A stretch of 64,000 nt of DNA from the NCBI RefSeq assembly GCF_024347535.1, contig NZ_AP025497.1, positions 2,728,001 to 2,792,000 on the forward strand. Reading direction: 5' to 3'. This document shows, piece by piece, positions 18,093-28,465 of this stretch (within the stretch, counting starts at the first letter, position 1; each line of letters starts with the position of its first letter). The position numbers and the translations under genes were made by a program. Below the pieces are notes generated by a model. It was not told the origin of the DNA. It made no database searches and saw only the letters and a list, made by a program, of their open reading frames with translations. The stretch comes from Vibrio kanaloae. GTDB lineage: Bacteria > Pseudomonadota > Gammaproteobacteria > Enterobacterales > Vibrionaceae.

Positions 18093-19472
18093 ATGGGCGA
18101 GACCAACCGGAAGCTATTTGTTTTAGACACCAATATTCTACTTCACGAACCCTTCGCTATATTTTCTTTCCAAGAGCACGATGTCGTTATCCCCATGACA
18201 GTGCTAGAAGAACTCGACAGAATCAAAGACAGTAAAAGAGACGTTGCTCGAGACGCGAGAATTGCGATTCGCACGCTCGAAGACTTGTTCAGGGAAACCA
18301 CACCCGATCAAATCTCGGAAGGCATTCCTTTCTCTAAAGAAATAAACGCATCCGGCAGTATTTCCATACTCGCTGACTACGAACTTCAAGAAAGCATTAA
18401 GGCCTTCGCCGACGATAAGGCAGGTGATAACCGAATCCTCAACGCTGTCCTCTATCTTCAGAATAAACGCGCACCACGCGAAGTGGTTCTCATCACCAAA
18501 GACATCAACATGCGCTTACGAGCCAAAGGCGCTGGTGTTCGCTTTGTTGAAGATTATCAAACCGATCAGCTGATTGATGACATCCAATACCTCACCAAAG
18601 GCTTTCAACAACTCGAAGGGGCATTTTGGGATGGCATTGATAATGTCGAGAGTAAGGCTCTAGGGGGAAAGACGTTACACACTCTAGCAAGAGCCCCTTT
18701 CGAGCCCACCTTCCTCAATCAATATGTGATTGACGAAGAGAGTGACTTTGCCGCTCGAGTCGAAGAGATTGAGTCCGAAACGATCACGCTTCGCGATCTA
18801 AGCCGAGAACGCTTAATGAATCGCAGAGCATGGGACATTACACCAAAGAACATCTATCAAGGTATGGCGATCGATGCCCTGCTCGACCCTGATATTGATC
18901 TGGTAATTCTCACCGGCGCCGCGGGTAGTGGTAAGACACTGTTAGCCATGGCTGCTGCGCTTGAACAAACCATCGAACGTAAACAGTTCGATAAGATCAT
19001 CGTAACCCGAAATACACCGGATATCGGTGAGTCGATTGGTTTCCTTCCGGGTACCGAAGAAGAGAAGATGTTGCCTTGGTTGGCCGCGGTGACCGATACA
19101 CTCGAAGCACTGCACAAGAATGACCACTGCACCGAAGGGTCAATGAAATACATCTGTGACAAAGCCAACATTCAGTTCAAATCGATTAACTTTATGCGTG
19201 GCCGTTCAATCCAGAATGCCTTTGTGCTTCTGGATGAGTGTCAGAACCTGACCGCATCACAAATCAAAACCATCATCACCCGTTGTGGTGAAGGCACCAA
19301 GATTGTCTGTTCTGGTAACCTAGCACAGATAGATTCTTCTTACTTAACCCCTGTGACTTCTGGCTTAACCTATATGGTCGAGCGTTTTAAAAACTTCGAA
19401 GGCAGCGCCAATATCCACCTCAACGGTGTAGTACGTAGCCGACTGGCAGAGTTTGCTGAAGAGAACATGTAG
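18093..19472 (+). CDS. PIN-PhoH fusion ATPase/ribonuclease (PhoH2/YlaK type)
   Basis: 459 residues from the ATG at 18093, chosen because AAGGAG ends 5 bases before it; an in-frame upstream ATG at 18054 lacks such a site. The N-terminal PIN domain (about 1-140) opens with FVLDTNILLHEP and carries further conserved acidic residues (EELDRIKDSKRD, DNRILNA). The C-terminal PhoH domain has Walker A GAAGSGKTLLA and Walker B FVLLDECQN. PhoH2 proteins from other bacteria couple RNA unwinding with PIN-type RNA cleavage. Here it stands alone rather than with an antitoxin partner. Divergent from rapA. Confidence 0.92.
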   Translation: MGETNRKLFVLDTNILLHEPFAIFSFQEHDVVIPMTVLEELDRIKDSKRDVARDARIAIRTLEDLFRETTPDQISEGIPFSKEINASGSISILADYELQESIKAFADDKAGDNRILNAVLYLQNKRAPREVVLITKDINMRLRAKGAGVRFVEDYQTDQLIDDIQYLTKGFQQLEGAFWDGIDNVESKALGGKTLHTLARAPFEPTFLNQYVIDEESDFAARVEEIESETITLRDLSRERLMNRRAWDITPKNIYQGMAIDALLDPDIDLVILTGAAGSGKTLLAMAAALEQTIERKQFDKIIVTRNTPDIGESIGFLPGTEEEKMLPWLAAVTDTLEALHKNDHCTEGSMKYICDKANIQFKSINFMRGRSIQNAFVLLDECQNLTASQIKTIITRCGEGTKIVCSGNLAQIDSSYLTPVTSGLTYMVERFKNFEGSANIHLNGVVRSRLAEFAEENM

Positions 19473-19507
19473 TGACTCTATACGCTCACTGAATCAGTAA
19501 TCTAAAA

Positions 19508-19541
19508 ACAAAAAGCGCCTCACATTGGAGGCGCTTTTCAA
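19508..19541. terminator. Bidirectional terminator between the PhoH-like gene and tldD
   Basis: AAAAGCGCCTC-ACATTG-GAGGCGCTTTT is a perfect 11-bp stem with a 6-base loop, T-rich on one side and A-rich on the other. It serves both convergent transcription units, including the end of the long mre-tldD operon. Confidence 0.9.
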
Positions 19542-19580
19542 TTTAATATCTTAAAGTAAATTGGCAGAGATTAGCCTGAA

Positions 19581-21026
19581 TTACTCAGTACCACCAACGG
19601 TTAGCGAGTCTAACTTTAAAGTTGGTTGACCAACACCGACGGGCACACTTTGACCTGCCTTACCACACACGCCAACCCCACGGTCGATGCTTAGGTCATT
19701 ACCGACCATAGACACTTGCTGCATTGCTTCAATACCAGAACCGATCAGCGTTGCGCCCTTCACAGGGTGGGTGATCTTACCGTTTTCAATCATATACGCT
19801 TCAGAAGCAGAGAACACAAACTTACCAGAGGTGATATCAACCTGACCACCGCCGAAGTTCGGCGCGTAGATGCCTTTCTCAACCGTAGCAATGATCTCTT
19901 CCGGCGTGTGCTCACCCGGTAGCATGTATGTATTGGTCATACGTGGCATTGGAAGATGCGCGTAAGACTCACGACGACCATTACCTGTCGGTGCCACACC
20001 CATTAGACGAGCGTTCAGCTTATCTTGCATGTAGCCTTTTAGGATACCGTTTTCGATTAGCGTGTTGTACTGACCATTAACACCTTCATCATCCACATTC
20101 AATGAACCACGAAGATCGGTCAATGTGCCGTCATCGACAATCGTACATAAGCTTGACGTTACTTGCTCGCCAACTTTACCAGAAAATACCGAAGAGTCTT
20201 TACGGTTGAAGTCACCTTCTAAACCGTGGCCTACTGCTTCGTGTAGAAGAACGCCCGGCCAACCAGAACCAAGGACAACAGGCATTGCACCAGCAGGCGC
20301 AGCCACCGCTTCAAGGTTAACGAGAGCTTGACGAATCGCTTCGTCAGCAAATTGGTAAGCAACTTGAGTACCGTTGTCATCACTTAGGAAGAAGTCGTAA
20401 CCAAAGCGGCCACCACCACCCGCGCTACCGCGTTCACGGCGATCGCCTTTCTGAGCAAGCACGCTAATCGATAATCGAACTAGTGGACGAATATCACCAG
20501 CGTAAGTGCCGTCAGTCGCGGCAACCAGCATCTGCTCATGCACACCGCTTAGGCTTACCGATACTTCAGTCACCATCGGCTCTTTAGTACGAATGTAAGC
20601 ATCAAGCGCTTTAAGCAGTTCTGTCTTTTGCTGTTTTTCCCAGCTTGCTAGTGGGTTTACCGCGTCATAGTAAGCTTGGTTAGAGTTACGTTTGAAAGCC
20701 TGTACCTTGCCGTTTTGGCCTTGCTTAGCGATACCACGAGCCGCAATCGCGCTCTGTTTAAGTCCATCCAATTGGATTTGATCCGCGTAAGCAAAACCGG
20801 TTTTTTCACCCGATACTGCACGAACGCCAACACCGCAATCGATATTGAAAGAGCCGTCTTTAATAATGCTGTCTTCTAGCACTAAAGACTCGTGCCAGCT
20901 TGACTGAAAGTAGATATCAGCATAATCAATTTGGCGGGTAGCAATGCTCGCCAATGTATCTGCGATATTCTGCTCCGTAAGCCCTGTTGGGTTCAGTAGC
21001 GCTTCTTCAATTTGATTAATGCTCAT
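19581..21026 (-). CDS. tldD: Metalloprotease TldD
   Basis: 481 residues with the zinc motif HEAVGHGLE (HExxxH, near residue 265) that defines the TldD half of the TldD/TldE pair. Further family blocks are [18 protein letters not shown] and [21 protein letters not shown]. With TldE (PmbA), encoded elsewhere, it forms a heterodimeric protease that degrades unfolded peptides and matures microcin B17 in E. coli. It is the last gene of the mre operon, 20 bases after the nitrilase-family gene, with a strong terminator behind it. Confidence 0.97.
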   Translation of the reverse strand: MSINQIEEALLNPTGLTEQNIADTLASIATRQIDYADIYFQSSWHESLVLEDSIIKDGSFNIDCGVGVRAVSGEKTGFAYADQIQLDGLKQSAIAARGIAKQGQNGKVQAFKRNSNQAYYDAVNPLASWEKQQKTELLKALDAYIRTKEPMVTEVSVSLSGVHEQMLVAATDGTYAGDIRPLVRLSISVLAQKGDRRERGSAGGGGRFGYDFFLSDDNGTQVAYQFADEAIRQALVNLEAVAAPAGAMPVVLGSGWPGVLLHEAVGHGLEGDFNRKDSSVFSGKVGEQVTSSLCTIVDDGTLTDLRGSLNVDDEGVNGQYNTLIENGILKGYMQDKLNARLMGVAPTGNGRRESYAHLPMPRMTNTYMLPGEHTPEEIIATVEKGIYAPNFGGGQVDITSGKFVFSASEAYMIENGKITHPVKGATLIGSGIEAMQQVSMVGNDLSIDRGVGVCGKAGQSVPVGVGQPTLKLDSLTVGGTE

Positions 21027-21045
21027 AAATGGCTCTTGTTTGTAA

Positions 21046-21858
21046 TTAAAATTGATTGGTAAATCGAGAGTGTTGCGCGATTGGCATATTTTGCCTAATA
21101 GATTCGCAACTGGATGTGTCTATCTCAACCACCATACTTTTAGGATCTTGGCCTAACTGTGAGACCACTCGTCCCCATGGATCAACCACCATTGAGTGTC
21201 CCCATGTTTCTCTTTGGCAAGGATGCTTCCCCCCTTGCCCCACCGCGACAACCCACGACTGTGTTTCGATCGCACGGCACCTCAATAATGCTTCCCAGTG
21301 CGCTTGACCTGTCACTGCGGTAAACGCTGCGGGTACAACTATAATTTGCGCACCTTGCTTGCGTAATTCTGAATACAAGTGAGGAAAGCGCACATCATAA
21401 CAAATACTCAAACCTAAGCGACCAAAAGGCGTTTCTGTTGTCACAACTCGATCACCCGGCGCAAAAATATCGGACTCTCGATAACACTTGTGTGCATCAG
21501 CGACATCAACATCGAACATGTGTAACTTGTCGTAGTGAGCCACTAAACTGCCAAAGTCATCAATCACTAAGGTTGTGGTCGTCACACCTTCTGTCGTACT
21601 TATTGGCATACTGCCAACTACGATCCAAACTCGATGACGTTTTGCTAACTCAGACAGTTTATTTTGCAATGGACCATTATTTAAAGGTTCCGCATATTTG
21701 TGATAATCAGCCTTGCTACCAAAAACTAACGCGTTTTCAGGGCAAACCACCCACTTAGCCCCTAAAGCTTTGCACTTTGCCACTTCTTGAACAAGGTAAT
21801 CAAAGTTTAGCTCAGGGTTAGGGCCAGATGTCATTTGAATCAATCCAACACAATCCAT
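21046..21858 (-). CDS. Carbon-nitrogen hydrolase (nitrilase superfamily, Nit-like amidase)
   Basis: 270 residues from the ATG at 21858, chosen because GGAGGAG stands about 8 bases upstream; the in-frame ATG at 21879 overlaps that ribosome-binding site. The catalytic triad is Glu41 (CPENA), Lys111 (HYDKLHMFD) and Cys153 ([10 protein letters not shown]). Close relatives such as Nit2/NitFhit hydrolyse omega-amides or deaminated glutathione; the substrate here is unproven. It lies between yhdP and tldD in the same direction, which is the usual Vibrio arrangement in my recollection. Confidence 0.9.
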   Translation of the reverse strand: MDCVGLIQMTSGPNPELNFDYLVQEVAKCKALGAKWVVCPENALVFGSKADYHKYAEPLNNGPLQNKLSELAKRHRVWIVVGSMPISTTEGVTTTTLVIDDFGSLVAHYDKLHMFDVDVADAHKCYRESDIFAPGDRVVTTETPFGRLGLSICYDVRFPHLYSELRKQGAQIIVVPAAFTAVTGQAHWEALLRCRAIETQSWVVAVGQGGKHPCQRETWGHSMVVDPWGRVVSQLGQDPKSMVVEIDTSSCESIRQNMPIAQHSRFTNQF

Positions 21859-21940
21859 GCGTATTACTCCTCCATTCATTTGATTCAGAAACCAGCATTG
21901 ACCGTATTAACCACTTACCCTATTAAACGACGGCCGTCTT

Positions 21941-22004
21941 CACTAGCTCGTCATTTAACTAGCTCATCAATTAACTAACTCGCCAATAAACAACTCGTGT
22001 ACTA
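21941..22004. repeat. Degenerate 16-bp tandem repeat, about four units, between yhdP and the Nit gene
   Basis: Units start at 21941, 21957, 21973 and 21989 and share the core AACTAGCTCGTCAATT. The first three match at most positions; the fourth is weaker. It lies in the 150-bp gap inside the mre-tldD operon, where no gene is visible. Transcribed from the minus strand, it gives repeated TTAATTGATGAGCTAG-like units. Confidence 0.55.
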
Positions 22005-22008
22005 ACGT

Positions 22009-25000
22009 CTATTGCGCCAACTTTCTCAGCTTCTCTGGTAATTTGAACTCACCAGAACTACGGGAAAGCTCACTCACCGTTGGCGACTCCAAGGGCCCTT
22101 TAACCGAGTAGTTAACTTGAGTAAATACCTCAACCACAGGCGAAATAACCGTCGTCACCGCCAATACGTACAAAGCGGTTTGTGGGGTGACCGCAAAGGC
22201 TGTTAACACAGGAATACCCGAGGTAATATCGGGAGTAAAGTTCACCTCAGCATCAACCTGACGAGTATTGAGGTTAGCGATGCCTTTGATCTTCATCTCA
22301 CCCGCGACCGCATCCATATTCAGATCATTAGTCAGGAAGATACCATTTTGGATCTCGCCAGTTCCTGTGATGCTATTGAATGCCATGCCTTTATCAAACA
22401 CGTCTGAGAAATCGAGTTGCATCTTACGAAGTATGGAATCTAAGCTAAACAAACCCAGTAAGCGGGCGGCACCACTTACATCAGAAATAATGCCTTTACC
22501 AAACTGAGTTTCAACATTACCACTAAGGGTATCTATTTTGATCCCCCAAGGTGAACCATCCCAGTCCAGCTTCCCCTCTAACGCAAAAGGTGCTTTTTGA
22601 ATCCCGGAAGTGATTCCAAAACGCTCCATTAACTCACTATTGTTTTCACCTTCAAAATCAACGGTTAAGGATGAATGGCTTGTGTCGCCTTTCAGCTTCC
22701 ACCAACCACTTACATCCGCTTTGTTGCCGCCACTTCGAACCTGAATCTTGTTCCACTCAATGCGATCTTCTTTTCTGGTCATTTCGACGTCCACCTTGCC
22801 GACCTTATAACCTTGCAACCAAAAGTCGTTAAGTGTCATCGTCAAGTTGGGCATCGAATCATGAACCTTTTTATCTAATTCAGAGACCAATGGAGCCTCT
22901 TTCTCTTTTCGTCGAAGCAGAGTCTCTTGGTTTGTTTTCTCGCTCCACTCAGGGAAGAATAAGTGCAGACGGTCAAGTGAAACCGTTAAATCATAAGGAG
23001 GGAGATAATTAATATCACCTTCTAACTCTTGGCTAGAGATTTCCATTTGCCACGCTTGCTTATTCTTTCGAGCGCTAAAGTCGACATCGTTCCAAGAAAT
23101 ACCACCTAAGATCAACTCTTTACTCTCGAAAGTCACACGGCTTGGTGCCGGAATGCTTGGTGTGTCCATCTGGCTAAGCACTGCATTTGAGGGTTGGCTA
23201 CTGGAGTTCATCAAGACCGATAACCAATCATCGGCATTGAATTTGTCAGTACGAATTAACGCATGATGCCCTACAACAGGGCTAATTTTATAACCGCCAC
23301 GACCAAGCACTAAACTGGTGGCTGTTAGCTCAGGAATATCACCTTTAATATCAATCTCAGCCTGATATTTGGTGCTAGGGAGCTGTAAACGTGCAGTAAT
23401 AGCTTCTTGGTTACCCGATGCCTGCAACCGCGCAGAGCCACTTTCTAAAGATTTCTTCGCTAATGGATATGGGTAATCACTCGCCAGATACTTAAGGTCG
23501 GACTGCAAATCCAATTGATAACTAAAACCGATATCATTGAGCTGTATATCAATCTGACTTTGCCATAACGCATGACCGGATAGGCGACTTAACCACTTTT
23601 CTCCAATATAAGGTTCTAGAGGCTTAACGTCCCAATCCCCTAACACATCGATATCGACTGCATAACCAGGGCCATCATTCAATCCTTTGAAGTCAATCGA
23701 GACCCCTTGCTCAAGTAGCTCCGCCGCCAGGCCATGTGCCGTTACCACATCATTATCAAACTCAATACGTCCAGTGGTATTTTCAAGCACTATCGGCGGG
23801 GCTTCAATCTCAACATGATTCCCATTCAGGTCGGCATAACCCCAAGCCCTTGGTTCTTTTTCAGAGTCAAACGGAATATTAAGCTGAAATTCAGAAGAAA
23901 CATCACCACTGACCTGAAGTGCGGTTAAGGCAGCTCCTACAGAGTCGACTAATGGCGAAGCCGTCATGTAATCACGTACCGCATTACCTGACGCTGTCGC
24001 CTTAGCTTCAATTTCGATATGGCCGCCTTCCCCTAAATAAGGAATTCGCCCCGTAATACGATCTGCAGTGACATCCATCAATTGAGCTGAACGAGAATCC
24101 AGATGCATCGCAGCATTTTCAAACAGTAGATCAAGCTGAAGGTCAGTGATCAATGGCCAGCTTGTGTCAAAGCTAAATTTAGCGTCCTCTAAACCAACCC
24201 AAACTTGGAAAATTCCATCATGATTGGTATACGGATATTGAGCTAATTCACCATGCCAAAGTAATTTAACGGTGTCGGCTTTACCTGCTTGGATAGCAGT
24301 GGAAAGGTAGTCGGTTAAGTCTTGGCCAAGTGCCAACGTTGGTAAGTAACGCCAGGTTTCACCGACGTTGTAAGCGTCTGCTTCTCCATAAAAGGATAAG
24401 AACGGGCTCGCATCTTTTGGGAAGTCTAAGCGGAATGCGCCTAGTACTTGTAGATCTGGCGTGGCTGCCGTGACTTTGTCAGACCAAAGCTTCCAGCCGT
24501 TTTCATCTTGTTGCCAAACAATATCAACCTGACCCTGTTTGATATTCAGAGGGGCTTGAAATACGTCACCATAAGGAAATACATCGTCAATAACATTCAG
24601 GCTGGCTTTCGCTTCTGATAACGACCCAAAGACACTACCGGAAACTTGACTAAAACCTGGCAATAATTCCCATTGCTCGATTGCAAGGTCAGAAAAGCGA
24701 GCTGAATAACGTAAGCTTTCCATTTCTGATCCCATCGAGACACGAATATCTGAAACAGAGCCTCCTGGAGCCAACGAATGAATCATTTGAGTAGATTGCT
24801 CGGAATCTGGCAACAACTTAATCAGCGGGGTAATGGTTGCAATATCAAGTTCAGACACGTTGAGTTGCCATGAACCTTTAATCCACTTAAACGCAACGTC
24901 AAACTCAGGCCAAGGTCTGAAATCCGTTCTTAAATTGAGTGAGTGACCATTCACTTGCCATCCATCATCGACTGGAGCCAACTTAAAGATGCCCGACTCA

Positions 25001-25887
25001 ACCATCAAGTCATGCTGACCATCTTCGTTCCACGTCAATTCAGAAGGCAATACCTCAACATAAGCGCTCACAGGCTGACTGTTTCGCAGAGTTACCCAAC
25101 TATTGAGGCTCACTGTTCCGCTTTCAATGCCGGATTCAGCTTGCATATAATGCGTTAGCCACGGATTCACCGAGATACTATCAGCGCTGACATAGAACTC
25201 ACCCGTAACATCGGCTAACGAGCCACCATCGACAAAGTTAGCACTCACTGACAAAGAGTTTAGGTTGGCTTCTTTAATACTCACCACGCCCTCTGCCAGG
25301 TGATGTTTACCGGAGTTTTGCCACTTTAATGTTTCGATATCGAGTTGACGCTCTTCGTCAGAAATCGTGCGGTATACGAGAGTTGAATTTGTAGCGGTCA
25401 CGTCCACCAGCGTTTTCAACAGTAAATTATCTAGCTCTTGTATAACCCGTTTTGAAGTGTTTGATTTCGTTGGATTCTTATCATCTTCATTCCGGTCAGG
25501 AAACAGCTCAACTGAACGTATATCAAGATACATTTGATTCATCACAAGATCGGCAACCACAGGACGCATTTGAACAAGTGATTGAATCAAGTCGAACTCA
25601 ACTTCAACACGCTCTACAGAAAAAGTCGTATCTTCTACGTTAGGAAGGCTGGCTTTAACACCTTGTAGTGCAATGGAAGGGTGAGTGTTACGCCAAAAAC
25701 CACTCACATCTTGAATAGAAAACTCAAAGCCGGAATGTTGGTTTACCCAAAGCTCAATCTCAGATTGATACTTATTTAAATTGGGTAAAGCTACACGTAG
25801 TGTAGTAACGGCAATGGCTAGCGTTACTAAGATAGTAACCACTAACCACAAACATGCACGTAGAATCAGAGTAACGCTTGAGCTCAC
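22009..25887 (-). CDS. yhdP: AsmA-like envelope protein YhdP
   Basis: 1292 residues. One N-terminal transmembrane segment (about 7-29), then a very long periplasmic region of alternating beta-strand sequence and a C-terminal AsmA-like part containing VETQFGKGIISDVSGAARLLG. YhdP, with TamB and YdbH, forms the set of bridge-like proteins that carry phospholipids from the inner to the outer membrane in E. coli. It lies 10 bases after rng and keeps the conserved order mreBCD-maf-rng-yhdP. Length is typical. Confidence 0.93.
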   Translation of the reverse strand: MSSSVTLILRACLWLVVTILVTLAIAVTTLRVALPNLNKYQSEIELWVNQHSGFEFSIQDVSGFWRNTHPSIALQGVKASLPNVEDTTFSVERVEVEFDLIQSLVQMRPVVADLVMNQMYLDIRSVELFPDRNEDDKNPTKSNTSKRVIQELDNLLLKTLVDVTATNSTLVYRTISDEERQLDIETLKWQNSGKHHLAEGVVSIKEANLNSLSVSANFVDGGSLADVTGEFYVSADSISVNPWLTHYMQAESGIESGTVSLNSWVTLRNSQPVSAYVEVLPSELTWNEDGQHDLMVESGIFKLAPVDDGWQVNGHSLNLRTDFRPWPEFDVAFKWIKGSWQLNVSELDIATITPLIKLLPDSEQSTQMIHSLAPGGSVSDIRVSMGSEMESLRYSARFSDLAIEQWELLPGFSQVSGSVFGSLSEAKASLNVIDDVFPYGDVFQAPLNIKQGQVDIVWQQDENGWKLWSDKVTAATPDLQVLGAFRLDFPKDASPFLSFYGEADAYNVGETWRYLPTLALGQDLTDYLSTAIQAGKADTVKLLWHGELAQYPYTNHDGIFQVWVGLEDAKFSFDTSWPLITDLQLDLLFENAAMHLDSRSAQLMDVTADRITGRIPYLGEGGHIEIEAKATASGNAVRDYMTASPLVDSVGAALTALQVSGDVSSEFQLNIPFDSEKEPRAWGYADLNGNHVEIEAPPIVLENTTGRIEFDNDVVTAHGLAAELLEQGVSIDFKGLNDGPGYAVDIDVLGDWDVKPLEPYIGEKWLSRLSGHALWQSQIDIQLNDIGFSYQLDLQSDLKYLASDYPYPLAKKSLESGSARLQASGNQEAITARLQLPSTKYQAEIDIKGDIPELTATSLVLGRGGYKISPVVGHHALIRTDKFNADDWLSVLMNSSSQPSNAVLSQMDTPSIPAPSRVTFESKELILGGISWNDVDFSARKNKQAWQMEISSQELEGDINYLPPYDLTVSLDRLHLFFPEWSEKTNQETLLRRKEKEAPLVSELDKKVHDSMPNLTMTLNDFWLQGYKVGKVDVEMTRKEDRIEWNKIQVRSGGNKADVSGWWKLKGDTSHSSLTVDFEGENNSELMERFGITSGIQKAPFALEGKLDWDGSPWGIKIDTLSGNVETQFGKGIISDVSGAARLLGLFSLDSILRKMQLDFSDVFDKGMAFNSITGTGEIQNGIFLTNDLNMDAVAGEMKIKGIANLNTRQVDAEVNFTPDITSGIPVLTAFAVTPQTALYVLAVTTVISPVVEVFTQVNYSVKGPLESPTVSELSRSSGEFKLPEKLRKLAQ

Positions 25888-25897
25888 AAAATTTCCA

Positions 25898-27367
25898 TTA
25901 CATCATAACCACATCAAACTGCTCTTGTATGTACAGAGGCTCAGCCTGGATTTTAACTTGCTTGCCAATAAAGACTTCAAGCTCCGCAAGCGCATGAGAC
26001 TCTTCGCCTTCTAGCGCCTCAGCCACAGCTGCCGCTGCGTAGACCACAAACTTATCGGCGTCGTACGCACGATTCACTCGCGTGATCTCTCGAAGAATTT
26101 CATAGCAAACCGTTTCAACCGTTTTCACACTGCCGCGACCTTCACAGGCAGGGCAACTCGAACACAGAATATGCTCAATACTTTCACGAGTTCGTTTACG
26201 CGTCATCTCCACTAACCCAAGCTGTGTGAAGCCGTTAATATTGGTTTTCACACGATCTTTGTCCAGCGCCGCCTCCAAAGAAGTTAGTACTCGCTTACGG
26301 TGCTCTTCAGACAGCATATCGATAAAGTCGATAATGATAATGCCGCCTAAGTTACGCAGACGCAGCTGACGGGCAATCGCCTGTGTCGCTTCGACGTTAG
26401 TATTGAAGATCGTCTCTTCTAAGTTACGACGGCCGACAAATGCGCCAGTGTTAATATCGACAGTCGTCATCGCTTCTGTTTGGTCAATGATCAGATAACC
26501 ACCAGACTTTAATTCGACTTTCCGATCCAAAGAGCGCTGAATCTCGTTCTCGGTATCGTACATATCAAAGATCGGCTTATCGCCTTCATACAACTCTAGC
26601 TTGTCGGTCAGCTCTGGCACATACTCAGAAGTGAATTCTTTTAGGTTTTCATATTCTAAACGAGAATCGACTTGGATCTTGCTCAGCTCAGTCCCTACAA
26701 AGTCACGCAAGATACGTTGACTTAAGCAAAGCTCACCGTACAAACGAGTGCGTGCTTTGTGCTTACCACGACGCTCTAACACTTTTAGCCAAAGTCGCTT
26801 CAAGAATGCGGCATCTTGTGCAAGCTCATTAGAATCAGCACCTTCGGCTGCGGTACGGATGATGAAGCCACCGTGTTCGTCACAGTAACGAGAGACCACT
26901 TTCTTAAGGCGATTACGTTCAGACTCGCTATCGATACGCTGAGAAACACCAACATGGCTAGCACCCGGCATAAAGACCAGATAACGAGATGGTAGAGTGA
27001 TATCTGTCGTTAACCGGGCCCCTTTGGTACCTAGGGGATCTTTGACGACTTGAACCACGATATCTTGCCCTTGGCGAACAAGCTCTGATATATCACGAAC
27101 TTGAAACTGTTTCTTTTCATTTTCAGCGACACATTCAGTATGCGGAACAATATCAGAGGCGTGTAAAAAAGCTGCTTTCTCAAGACCTATATCCACAAAA
27201 GCTGCCTGCATCCCTGGCAGAACACGACTGACACGTCCTTTATAGATATTTCCTACGATGCCGCGTCGAGCATCTCGTTCGACATGGATCTCCTGAAGAG
27301 TTCCCCCTTCAATCATGGCCACACGAGTTTCACTCGGGGTCACGTTCAGCAACAATTCAGCACTCAT
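25898..27367 (-). CDS. rng: Ribonuclease G
   Basis: 489 residues, the RNase G length, without the long C-terminal scaffold of RNase E. The N-terminal S1 domain contains MQAAFVDIGLEKAAFLHASDI. The catalytic Asp residues are in MTTVDINTGAFVG and IIIDFIDM, and the zinc-link cysteines in CSSCPACEGRG. It is an endoribonuclease that matures the 16S rRNA 5' end and cuts some mRNAs. GAGGTG precedes the ATG. It lies 20 bases after maf in the mre operon. Confidence 0.97.
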   Translation of the reverse strand: MSAELLLNVTPSETRVAMIEGGTLQEIHVERDARRGIVGNIYKGRVSRVLPGMQAAFVDIGLEKAAFLHASDIVPHTECVAENEKKQFQVRDISELVRQGQDIVVQVVKDPLGTKGARLTTDITLPSRYLVFMPGASHVGVSQRIDSESERNRLKKVVSRYCDEHGGFIIRTAAEGADSNELAQDAAFLKRLWLKVLERRGKHKARTRLYGELCLSQRILRDFVGTELSKIQVDSRLEYENLKEFTSEYVPELTDKLELYEGDKPIFDMYDTENEIQRSLDRKVELKSGGYLIIDQTEAMTTVDINTGAFVGRRNLEETIFNTNVEATQAIARQLRLRNLGGIIIIDFIDMLSEEHRKRVLTSLEAALDKDRVKTNINGFTQLGLVEMTRKRTRESIEHILCSSCPACEGRGSVKTVETVCYEILREITRVNRAYDADKFVVYAAAAVAEALEGEESHALAELEVFIGKQVKIQAEPLYIQEQFDVVMM

Positions 27368-27387
27368 GGTGCACCTCAGATCTGTAA

Positions 27388-27969
27388 TTATAAGAATTCT
27401 TGCAGTAGCTGGTCCGTTTCAAATAAAGGTAAGCCGACAACGGCGTAATAACTACCTTCGATTCGGGTAACAAAGCGTCCACCCAAACCTTGGATCCCAT
27501 AGCTACCGGCTTTATCGCATGGCTCCCCTGTTTCCCAGTATTGTTCTATTTCTTTTTCACTGAGGGGTTTAAACCATACGTCGGTAATAACGATTTTTGT
27601 ATTTTGTTGTGTAGCCGAGACAACAGAGACAGCCGTCATCACCTGGTGGCGATGATTAGCTAATTGAGTAAGCATTCGCTTAGAATCAGAAAAATCCGCA
27701 GGCTTCTCGAGTACCTGCCCTTGACTGACGACTACGGTATCAGAACCTAGAACGACATGCTGCTTTTCAGGATCACTAACACCTAACAAAGACAAAGCAG
27801 CTAAAGCCTTATCCAATGATAGCCGCTTAACATATTCTTCGGCGGTTTCTTGAGCGTGTTTACACTCTTCCACATCAGTCACAAGAACAGAAAACTCATA
27901 ACCAAGTTGAGATAGCAGCTCTTTGCGGCGCGGGGAACCAGATGCTAATACTAAAGACTTCTTTTCCAT
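27388..27969 (-). CDS. maf: Maf-type nucleoside triphosphate pyrophosphatase (dTTP/UTP, YhdE subgroup)
   Basis: 193 residues from the ATG at 27969; an upstream in-frame GTG at 27975 sits too close to the AAGG ribosome-binding sequence. The signature LASGSPRRKELL opens the protein, and VLGSDTVV and DKAGSYGIQGLGG follow, as in Maf proteins that hydrolyse non-canonical and pyrimidine NTPs. The subgroup call rests on its place between mreD and rng, where E. coli has yhdE. It starts just after the mreD stop. Confidence 0.93.
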   Translation of the reverse strand: MEKKSLVLASGSPRRKELLSQLGYEFSVLVTDVEECKHAQETAEEYVKRLSLDKALAALSLLGVSDPEKQHVVLGSDTVVVSQGQVLEKPADFSDSKRMLTQLANHRHQVMTAVSVVSATQQNTKIVITDVWFKPLSEKEIEQYWETGEPCDKAGSYGIQGLGGRFVTRIEGSYYAVVGLPLFETDQLLQEFL

Positions 27970-27976
27970 CGTCACG

Positions 27977-28465
27977 CTACCTTACATGCCAATGACGACG
28001 AACTCGTCTCATTAATAAAAACATCCAAGGCCAAAGTATACAGTTTATCAGTGCACTCCATAACGACAATGGATTGAATACGACATCTTGAATCAAATAT
28101 TCACCAAAGAATATCAATACTTCAAATAACACCGTTAACGCTGCAATGATCATGGCTTGCTGCCACAATGCCATATTACGAATGACAAGGAAGTTAAGCG
28201 CAATTATGTACATAACAATTGCCATCATCATTCCTCTAATCCCTAGCGTAGAACCGATCAAGAGGTCCCACAATAAGCCAAGAATCAAAGCGCTACCCAC
28301 GTTAACACGATGAGGCATAGCCAAAACCCAGTAACAGGTAACCAGTAATAACCAAGATGGCCTAAAAAGATCTAAGCTACCAGGCCAAGGGATAGTTTGC
28401 AGAATAAGTGCTATCAAAAATGAGCAGCCAATTACTATTTTACTTCTTAAAACACTATTGGCCAT
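27977..28465 (-). CDS. mreD: Rod shape-determining protein MreD
   Basis: 162 residues from the ATG at 28465, six bases after GAGG; an in-frame GTG at 28471 is the alternative. Five hydrophobic segments span the small protein, as in the MreD family. MreD works with MreB, MreC, RodA and PBP2 in lateral wall synthesis at the inner membrane. The start overlaps the end of mreC, indicating translational coupling. Confidence 0.93.
   Translation of the reverse strand: MANSVLRSKIVIGCSFLIALILQTIPWPGSLDLFRPSWLLLVTCYWVLAMPHRVNVGSALILGLLWDLLIGSTLGIRGMMMAIVMYIIALNFLVIRNMALWQQAMIIAALTVLFEVLIFFGEYLIQDVVFNPLSLWSALINCILWPWMFLLMRRVRRHWHVR

Noticed and set aside
18093..19472. PIN-PhoH gene as part of a toxin-antitoxin or defence module
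   Set aside because: No small antitoxin gene or defence gene is adjacent; the gene stands alone between rapA and tldD with its own terminator.
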